DNA of 7,739 nt from Methanobacteriota archaeon (GTDB taxonomy: Archaea > Thermoplasmatota > Thermoplasmata > RBG-16-68-12), in the NCBI GenBank assembly GCA_005878995.1, contig VBME01000105.1, positions 1-7,739 of the forward strand, in the 5' to 3' direction. Position 1 is the stretch's first letter. Every line of letters begins with the position of its first letter. The notes under the pieces were generated by a model that had not been told where the DNA came from, did not search any database, and was given only the letters and a program-made list of their open reading frames with translations. Shown here piece by piece: positions 1-4,620 of this stretch. The translations under genes and the position numbers were made by a program.

Positions 1-430
1 CCGGGCCCGGACCAATAGAAACGGTCCCCACGCCGGGAGTAGTGCCTAGCCCAGTTCCGCTTACGTTCGGTCCTAGCCACTCGGATCGGCCAGGTTCCAG
101 AGGCATGGTTCAGGTCCGGACAGGCCCGAACCCTTCACATGGACCGGCAGTCAGCTCACAGACCCTCAAACCTGGCCCCGGGCACCTCGACATTCCGCGG
201 GGCCCGGCCTTAGAACTGGAGCATCGGCGCACACTACGGCGTCCTCCTCGGATCTGAGGAGGCGTAGCGCCCTTTCCTCGACGCGTGTGAGGAGTGGTGA
301 CACTTTCACCGACCCCTCCGGGAGAAGGATTCACCCCTGGCGCCTCATGTCCTTCGCTCAGGAGGTGTCGGCCACAGCCGTCCCTCCGGGCAGGTGTCGT
401 CTGAGCGTGGCGTCCTTTTATCGAAGGAGG
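1..430. other. GC-rich stretch with no convincing gene; possible structured RNA or long leader
   Basis: No open frame here has recognisable protein character. The frames at 42-257 (+) and 110-334 (-) are low-complexity, rich in Pro, Arg and Gly, and overlap on opposite strands. The stretch shows several nested complementary segments: 1-8 with 200-207, 9-13 with 23-27, 42-47 with 180-185, 88-96 with 169-177 (9 perfect pairs) and a hairpin at 107-132. A longer hairpin lies at 226-271. Two of the pairs are G-U only if the + strand is the RNA. I looked for hallmarks of tRNA, 5S rRNA, SRP RNA and RNase P RNA and found none convincing. It could be an unknown RNA, a long leader, or noncoding GC-rich sequence that folds by chance. 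Confidence 0.35.
226..271. repeat. Long imperfect hairpin / inverted repeat
   Basis: Three arm pairs nest around one centre: GGCG (226-229) with CGCC (268-271), CTACG (234-238) with CGTAG (263-267), and CCTCCTC (243-249) with GAGGAGG (256-262), with a GGATCT loop. That gives 16 pairs, interrupted only by two four-base bulges on the left side (230-233 and 239-242). It lies about 160 nt before the TATA box of the DprA-like gene, so it is not in that gene's short leader. It may belong to a structured RNA or end an upstream transcript; there is no T-tract after it on the + strand. Confidence 0.6.
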
Positions 431-472
431 TATATATTCACGCAGTGTGCTACACCGGAGGGACGAGGAAAA
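431..472 (+). promoter_or_regulatory. Archaeal TATA box, short leader and RBS of the DprA-like/PRTase operon
   Basis: TATATATT at 431-438 stands out in GC-rich surroundings and has a purine-rich stretch before it (GAAGGAGG) where the TFB element would lie. Transcription would be expected about 22-27 nt downstream of the box centre, near 457-462. Shine-Dalgarno-like purine runs follow (GGAGGG at 457-462 and GAGG at 465-468), then GTG at 473. A short dyad, GTGT-GCT-ACAC (445-455), lies between box and start site and could be an operator, though four-base arms are weak evidence. The promoter argues that the frame does not really begin at 287 or 347, both upstream of the box. Confidence 0.6.
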
Positions 473-1180
473 GTGCCAGGGAAGGGTTCGACCTCACCGA
501 TCGCGATCTCGTCAGAGGAACTCCTAGGACCACTGAACGAGATCGAGCGCAAATACGCGCCGCCCAGACTCTTTGTCGCTGGAAGGTTCGGATTTCCATT
601 GCCTCACCCGCGGGTTGCCATCGTCGGCACCAGAACCCCTTCTGACGAAGGCCGGAGGATCGCGTCGAAGCTTGCCGGCAGGCTCGCTCGGCAAGGGGTC
701 ATCATCGTGAGCGGCCTGGCTCGTGGAATCGATACGGTGGCGCACAAGGCGGCGATTGACGCCGACGGAATGACGATCGCGGTCTTGGGAACTCCAATCT
801 CGCAGACCTATCCCCCCGAGAACGCCGAGCTTCAATCGATAATCATGAGAAGTCACCTCGCGGTCACTCAGTTCGATGACCGACATCCGACATCGCCAAA
901 GAACTTCGTCCTTCGGAACAGAACGATGGCTCTGATTGCGGATGCCTCCGTAATCGTTGAGAGCGGCGAGGGCGGCGGCTCGCTGCACCAAGGCTGGGAA
1001 GCCTTGCGCCTCGGGCGACCGTTGTTCATCCACACCCACGAATTTGCGAAACCGAGGCTTGCATGGCCGCGGGAGATGGCGAACTATGGCGCGGTGGAGT
1101 TCAAGGAACCTAGCGACATCCTAGACTTCCTCCCGAGCGCGAGGCTCAGCCTTGCCGTCGCTGCGTTTGACCAAGCTTGA
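473..1180 (+). CDS. Minimal DprA/Smf-like (SLOG fold) protein, paired with a PRTase
   Basis: A 235-residue protein with the Rossmann-like core of DprA/Smf. Visible motifs: VAIVGTR (48-54), SGLARGID (80-87) with H91, AVLGT (103-107), YP (113-114), F145 followed by RNR (148-150), then VESGEGGGSL (162-171) and GRPLFI (181-186), in the usual DprA order. Canonical DprA (roughly 360 residues) also carries an N-terminal SAM-like region and often a C-terminal winged helix; both are absent, so a competence role as RecA loader is doubtful. Start GTG 473 was chosen because a TATA box and purine-rich RBS lie just upstream; in-frame alternatives are GTG 287 and ATG 347, both before the TATA box. The next gene starts inside this one (29 nt overlap), indicating translational coupling. 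Fold certain; role as the DprA-like partner of a ShosTA-like defence or toxin-antitoxin module is inferred. Its nucleic acid or nucleotide ligand is unknown. Confidence 0.85.
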   Translation: MPGKGSTSPIAISSEELLGPLNEIERKYAPPRLFVAGRFGFPLPHPRVAIVGTRTPSDEGRRIASKLAGRLARQGVIIVSGLARGIDTVAHKAAIDADGMTIAVLGTPISQTYPPENAELQSIIMRSHLAVTQFDDRHPTSPKNFVLRNRTMALIADASVIVESGEGGGSLHQGWEALRLGRPLFIHTHEFAKPRLAWPREMANYGAVEFKEPSDILDFLPSARLSLAVAAFDQA

Positions 1181-1823
1181 ATTTGCATCCCTTCTCTCAT
1201 ACATTCCGCGGGAGGGAGGAGGGGACCTCGGTAACCAATCTCGTGACATGATGCGCATCCTCAAAGATGGGCGTATGATTGGTTCGCCCCCCACGCCACT
1301 ATCGGACCTGATTGCGAGTCTCACCAAGAGCGGCGTTCCAGAGGTTGCAGACGTCGCTTCGATGCTTCCCCCCACGACGTTGCTCGTCCCTGTGCCAAAG
1401 AGCTCTTTGTTCAAAGAGGGGTCTCTCTGGGTACCCGAACAGATTGCTAATTCGTTTGTCCGGTCTGGCCTTGGAGGCAGATCAGCTCGTCTGTTGGTTA
1501 GGACCCGAGCGATAGCGAAGGCGGCGACGAGCCTCTCATCGGGGAGACCGCGGCCGACTGTTCTCGACCACATTCAAACCCTGTCCGTCCAAACGGAACT
1601 CACGTCTGCAGAGGAAATCGTTCTGATTGATGATGTCGTGACGACTGGCGCCACCCTCCTCGGCTGCGCTAACAAGCTGCTTGAGTCGTACCCGTCCATC
1701 CCGATCAGAGGGTTCGCTGCAATGAGAGCTGTTAGCAATCCATCGGATTTCAAGCACACACTTGATCCGGTAGTCGGATCGATTACTCTTCGCTCCGGTG
1801 GCCGTTGCCATCGTCAGCCCTGA
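1152..1823 (+). CDS. ComF-like phosphoribosyltransferase, partner of the DprA-like protein
   Basis: A 223-residue type I phosphoribosyltransferase. The PRPP-binding loop is clear at 156-168 (IVLIDDVVTTGAT, with acidic pair D160-D161 and the TTG-T phosphate loop), preceded by a hydrophobic strand (LLVPVPKSS, 77-85) as in ComF and amidophosphoribosyltransferases. It lacks the N-terminal zinc-finger cysteines of bacterial ComF, having instead a short start (FASLLSYIPR) and an Arg-rich tail. TTG 1152 was chosen because GAGG at 1141-1144 sits 7 nt upstream; a second TTG at 1167 has no such site. The start lies inside the DprA-like gene, so the two should be co-translated. In ShosTA, as I recall it, the PRTase-domain protein is the toxin and the DprA-like protein the antitoxin; that assignment here is inference. 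Base acceptor and product cannot be read from sequence. An ordinary nucleotide-salvage enzyme is possible but does not explain the partner. Confidence 0.85.
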   Translation: MPSLRLTKLEFASLLSYIPREGGGDLGNQSRDMMRILKDGRMIGSPPTPLSDLIASLTKSGVPEVADVASMLPPTTLLVPVPKSSLFKEGSLWVPEQIANSFVRSGLGGRSARLLVRTRAIAKAATSLSSGRPRPTVLDHIQTLSVQTELTSAEEIVLIDDVVTTGATLLGCANKLLESYPSIPIRGFAAMRAVSNPSDFKHTLDPVVGSITLRSGGRCHRQP

Positions 1824-2161
1824 TGGTTCCAATGGCCCCGTCAAAGACACGTGGAATCTCATTGGCTATGATGTTCACGACCCCGGAGTCCCGTTCAGTC
1901 GCGCGGAGGGCTGGAAAGCTCCGGGGCAGCATGAACACGACACCGCCCGTCATACAGGCGCCGCGGCGCTAAGAAAATACACCGCCACTGACGGCGTGCC
2001 TCGCCGAAAATTCCATGGTGTGATTGAATTGTACATAGCCGACGATTCTCGTCCCGACCGAGCGTTCGACTCCCTTCAGGCCCGCTTGTTGGACCGCCTC
2101 TCATCAGTGAACCGGGGCGCCGTGCCCTCCCTTTCGTGTTTCACAGGACTTGGCTGGCATC
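1824..2161. other. Orphan stretch after the PRTase gene, no convincing gene
   Basis: This gap separates the + strand DprA-like/PRTase operon from the stop of a convergent membrane-protein gene. One + frame (GTG 1798 to 2349, 183 codons) crosses it, but it overlaps the PRTase end by 26 nt, then runs antisense through about 190 nt of the membrane-protein gene, and its translation becomes Arg/Gly/Pro-rich there, typical of a shadow frame. Its first half (for example HGVIELYIADDSRPDRAF) looks slightly more protein-like, so a decayed third gene cannot be excluded. AT-rich patches occur near 1969-1981 and 2010-2040. I see no tRNA, attachment site, IS end or T-rich terminator. Confidence 0.4.
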
Positions 2162-2674
2162 TCATTGGTCAAGGTATACATAGGCAAGCGCTAGGACCAG
2201 CAAGTCGGCAATCGCGAAAATGCCGAGGTCCAGCGCAAACGCGACGGGGTCGAAGGTGGGATACGGCGAACTGGTCGTTTCCTGGTACAGCGCATAGAGT
2301 GGGAACGCCTCGACAACCACGAGGGCCAAGCCGAGCAATGCGACGATGAGGAACCGAGCCTGCACTTCCGCACGGGCCGCCTTGACCGGATCGAAGTTCG
2401 CGGGATCCACCACCCCACGCTTCTCCGGCACGTACGGTCGCCAGGCGCCCCAGGACTTTACGAACGAGGCGTAGCCATACAGCAGCAAGCCCAGGCCGAT
2501 GAATGCCAGAGGGAAACCGAGCCATGCGTCCGCCGAACTCGAACATCCGTTGTACGGGTCGCAGGTGTGCGCTGTGTTGATGACGGCGACACCGCCGTAG
2601 ATCATCGCGCCCCCGGCCAACATGAGCACGGCCCAGAGAACTGTGTCAAGCTTCCGGCCCTCCCTCACGGCCAT
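2162..2674 (-). CDS. Hypothetical four-helix membrane protein
   Basis: A 170-residue protein I do not recognise. Four hydrophobic segments are evident: about 11-33, 52-72, 107-128 and 144-167. The positive-inside rule gives a consistent topology: N-terminus (MAVREGRK) and the long Arg/Lys-bearing loop 73-106 in the cytoplasm, loops 34-51 and 129-143 outside. The first outer loop holds two cysteines (C38 and C44, in TCDPYNGC) that could form a disulfide. There is no catalytic motif. ATG 2674 has no Shine-Dalgarno site; an AT-rich patch on the - strand (CTAACTTATC, complement of 2691-2700) about 20 nt upstream may be a weak TATA box for a leaderless transcript. It follows the HExxH gene on the same strand after 60 nt, so it may be read through from that operon or have its own promoter. 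Confidence 0.8.
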   Translation of the reverse strand: MAVREGRKLDTVLWAVLMLAGGAMIYGGVAVINTAHTCDPYNGCSSSADAWLGFPLAFIGLGLLLYGYASFVKSWGAWRPYVPEKRGVVDPANFDPVKAARAEVQARFLIVALLGLALVVVEAFPLYALYQETTSSPYPTFDPVAFALDLGIFAIADLLVLALAYVYLDQ

Positions 2675-2734
2675 CCAAATCGGCTATGGCGATAAGTTAG
2701 TTCTGCCCGCTGGAGATCGGGTCCGCCTCGAGCC

Positions 2735-3136
2735 CTACCACCAACGCCCGTCGCCTAGCCGCTCGATGACCCATTCCTGATCTCCATATGCGCCGATCTC
2801 GGCCAAGCACCGGCCGATTGCATGGTGCAGCGGCTCGTGGATGAACACGTGGACGAAGATCTTGCGCCACGTGATCGTCCGAGGCAAGCGCCCGATCAGC
2901 CATAAGTGGACCGCCGTGGTGCTCCGGTACTCGCGGGAAGCTCGGTCAAGAGACCCGAAGGTGACCGCCAGGCGCAGGAACTTCCGCCGTTCAGCCCGCG
3001 CGATTGTCTCCAGCTCCAGTCGGGGTACCTCGGACTTCTCGAAGTCGAACACCCAGGTGATCCCGGCATCGCGCAACGCCCACTCGCCGAGCGTCTCTCG
3101 TATCGGCGGGAACGCCCCACCTCGCTGCGTCGGCAC
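2735..3136 (-). CDS. Small HExxH-motif protein, possible minimal zinc metalloprotease
   Basis: A 133-residue protein with an HExxH zinc-binding signature at H100-E101-P-L-H104, placed on a predicted helix right after the hydrophobic strand IFVHVFI, as in zincins. The third ligand is not evident: neither HExxHxxGxxH nor HExxH plus a distant clan Glu is clear; candidates are D119 or E121 in GDQEWV. There is no signal peptide or membrane segment, so it should be cytoplasmic. The first 50 residues (WALRDAGITWVFDFEKSEVP) look like a small alpha/beta substrate or partner domain. Start GTG 3136 lies 3 nt after the stop of the Nudix-like gene on the same strand; an operon is very likely. No other start in the N-terminal part is better placed. 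Peptidase activity is inference; the motif could also serve metal binding without proteolysis. Confidence 0.75.
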   Translation of the reverse strand: MPTQRGGAFPPIRETLGEWALRDAGITWVFDFEKSEVPRLELETIARAERRKFLRLAVTFGSLDRASREYRSTTAVHLWLIGRLPRTITWRKIFVHVFIHEPLHHAIGRCLAEIGAYGDQEWVIERLGDGRWW

Positions 3137-3139
3137 GCC

Positions 3140-3673
3140 TCAACCCCGGGCCAGACCCCAGCGGCCCACGTGGGCCAAGATGTCCTCGTGGTACCGGGCG
3201 ATTTGATCGCGAGAGGTCTCGTTCACGTCGACGAACGCGAGATCCGTCCAAGCCGGATGTTGTGCGATTTGATCTCTCTCGCCCGCGAACACGAACTCGA
3301 GGTCCCAGTGGTTCTTGGCCCCATACACCTCGGAGAACACGTGCGGTCCGGTGAGGGCCTGGGAGGGGAGGCCGAGCTGTTCCTTGAGGATCCGCTCGGC
3401 GGCCCCTTGCGGCGATTCGCCCAGCATCAAGTGGGACGACGGCAGCATCCAACCCTTGCTGTTCATCTCGGCCCGCTCGGCATCGAGGGCTCCGATGTGG
3501 TCCCACGGTCCGTTCGGGTTGAGGTGGCCCATGAGGACTCGTTCCGGATGACCGGTCTGACTGATCACCAAGAACGCGGAGAGGCAAATGCCTCCCTCCG
3601 GGATCTCTCGCGTCTGCAGGGATCGGTCGCTCGTGGCGAAACGGGAGAACTTCCGCTCGGTCGCCATGGCCAT
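3140..3673 (-). CDS. Nudix-like protein with degenerate Nudix box
   Basis: A 177-residue protein with Nudix-type architecture, but the signature GX5EX7REUXEEXGU is eroded. Aligned to S80...E86...R94-I95-L-K-E98-Q99-L-G101-L, the opening Gly is Ser, the Glu of RE is Ile, and the second Glu of EE is Gln. Two of three box glutamates that normally bind catalytic metal are thus lost, so hydrolysis of nucleoside diphosphate derivatives is doubtful; a binding or regulatory role is as likely. Well-formed strands flank the box (ICLSAFLVIS and WDLEFVFAGE). Start ATG 3673 was chosen because GAGG (complement of 3681-3684) lies 7 nt upstream. ATG 3667 is also possible, and ATG 3742 would add 23 poorly structured residues. 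It heads a tight - strand operon with the HExxH gene and is divergent from the GPN GTPase gene. Fold fairly sure, function unknown. Confidence 0.75.
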   Translation of the reverse strand: MAMATERKFSRFATSDRSLQTREIPEGGICLSAFLVISQTGHPERVLMGHLNPNGPWDHIGALDAERAEMNSKGWMLPSSHLMLGESPQGAAERILKEQLGLPSQALTGPHVFSEVYGAKNHWDLEFVFAGERDQIAQHPAWTDLAFVDVNETSRDQIARYHEDILAHVGRWGLARG

Positions 3674-3807
3674 GGCAGTTCCTCGGTCGGCTTTCAACCT
3701 TCGTTCGACCTCGGTGGAAGAGGGGGGACGGCGAGGCTCCATAGTCGCGCCTGCGACTCGGCGCGCCGCGAAGATTCATCTCGTCCCCTTACCTACGCGG
3801 GACGGCC
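3674..3807. promoter_or_regulatory. Divergent intergenic region with overlapping dyads
   Basis: This 134-nt gap separates divergent Nudix-like and GPN GTPase genes and should hold both promoters, but no good TATA box is visible on either strand. Two symmetric elements lie side by side: AGTCGC-GCCT-GCGACT (3743-3758) and the perfect palindrome CGGCGCGCCG (3759-3768). They could be an operator, though GC-rich dyads arise easily by chance here. The only AT-richer spot is GATTCATC about 30 nt before the GTPase ATG. Confidence 0.3.
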
Positions 3808-4575
3808 ATGGCTCGAAACCTGTACTTCCTCGGGACCGCGGGATCGGGGAAGTCCACGATGGTCTTCGCGTTCCAGCTGTGGATGAACTCCCAGGGCCTC
3901 GACTGCATCACGGTGAACCTCGACCCGGGAGCGGAAGCGCTCCAGTACTCGCCCGATCTCGACGTCCGGGACTACGTGAACATCGAGGAGATCATGACGG
4001 AGCAGGGCCTCGGACCCAACGGAGCGCAGGTCGCGGCGGCCGACATGGTCGCCATGAATGCGAAAGAACTCGCGGATGTCCTCGAGACGTTCGAGACGAA
4101 CTACGTCCTGATCGACACGCCGGGGCAGATCGAGTTGTTCACGTTCCGGGCCTCCGGTCCCGTGTTGATCGACGCCTTCGGCCGAGAGGACGCCGCGCTC
4201 GTCTACCTGAATGACCCTGCGCTGGTGCGAAATCCGGGTGGGTTCATCTCGTCCGTCCTCCTGAACGCCACCGTCCAGTTCCGTCACAGCCTGCCCTTCA
4301 TCAACGTCCTGAGCAAGGCGGACCTTCTCCCGGAGGCAGAACTCGAACGAATCGTGAAGTGGTCCGTCGATCCGTTCGCACTGTACGAGGCCCTCTTCGA
4401 GGAGGCCGCCACCGCGAAAACCCTCCTTGACGTGGAATTTCTGAAGAGCCTGGAGACGATCGGCGTGTATCGCCGGGTCCATCCCGTGTCGTCCGAGATC
4501 ACCTTCGGATTCGAGGAGATCTACAGCCAGGTTCAACTGGCGTTCGAGGGCGGAGAAGATCTTTCGAAGGATTAG
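3808..4575 (+). CDS. GPN-loop GTPase (archaeal ATP/GTP-binding family)
   Basis: A 255-residue P-loop GTPase of the GPN family, found in Archaea and eukaryotes, where the eukaryotic members assist RNA polymerase II assembly and nuclear import; the archaeal role is less clear. Motifs: Walker A GTAGSGKST (9-17), the family-defining Gly-Pro-Asn at 69-71, switch motif DTPGQ (103-107), and SKAD (169-172) in place of the NKxD guanine-specificity motif. Family members form homodimers in which the GPN loop contacts the partner's active site. Length is normal for the archaeal form and there is no membrane segment. ATG 3808 starts just before the first strand, leaving no room for a shorter product; no strong RBS is seen. 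The gene is divergent from the Nudix-like gene and convergent with the reductase gene, 30 nt between stops. Confidence 0.95.
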   Translation: MARNLYFLGTAGSGKSTMVFAFQLWMNSQGLDCITVNLDPGAEALQYSPDLDVRDYVNIEEIMTEQGLGPNGAQVAAADMVAMNAKELADVLETFETNYVLIDTPGQIELFTFRASGPVLIDAFGREDAALVYLNDPALVRNPGGFISSVLLNATVQFRHSLPFINVLSKADLLPEAELERIVKWSVDPFALYEALFEEAATAKTLLDVEFLKSLETIGVYRRVHPVSSEITFGFEEIYSQVQLAFEGGEDLSKD

Positions 4576-4591
4576 CCGCGGTGGCCCTCGG

Positions 4592-4620
4592 GACGGCCCG
4601 GCTATTCACAATAGGCCGTC
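4592..4620. terminator. Inverted repeat between convergent genes, candidate bidirectional terminator
   Basis: GACGGCC (4592-4598) is perfectly complementary to GGCCGTC (4614-4620). Inside, TATT (4603-4606) pairs with AATA (4610-4613) around a CAC loop, with CGGC bulged on the left. The stop of the - strand reductase (4606-4608) lies in this structure, and the GTPase stop is 17 nt before it. The symmetry suits termination from both sides. Archaeal terminators usually depend on T-runs, which are absent, so the function is inferred from position. Confidence 0.45.

Noticed and set aside
107..132. SRP RNA helix 8, because of TTCAGGTCCGGA
   Set aside because: Resembles the CAGGTCCGGAAGG start of the SRP motif but lacks the GGAA tetraloop and the AGCAGC side needed for SRP54 binding.
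268..290. RNase P RNA conserved region on the - strand (GAGGAAAGGGC)
   Set aside because: Only the GAGGAAAG part matches, and no matching ACAGAA element was found at the expected distance.
287..472. N-terminal extension of the DprA-like protein from GTG 287 or ATG 347
   Set aside because: It would read through the TATA box at 431-438, and its translation has no resemblance to DprA; GTG 473 has a purine-rich RBS after the TATA box.
1798..2349. 183-codon + strand frame as a third gene of the DprA/PRTase operon
   Set aside because: It overlaps the PRTase end, runs antisense through the membrane-protein gene, and turns Arg/Gly/Pro-rich there. A decayed gene in the first half stays possible.
2906..3886. 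Long + strand frame (326 codons) antisense to the Nudix-like and HExxH genes
   Set aside because: High GC keeps opposite frames open; the - strand frames carry recognisable motifs and this one does not.
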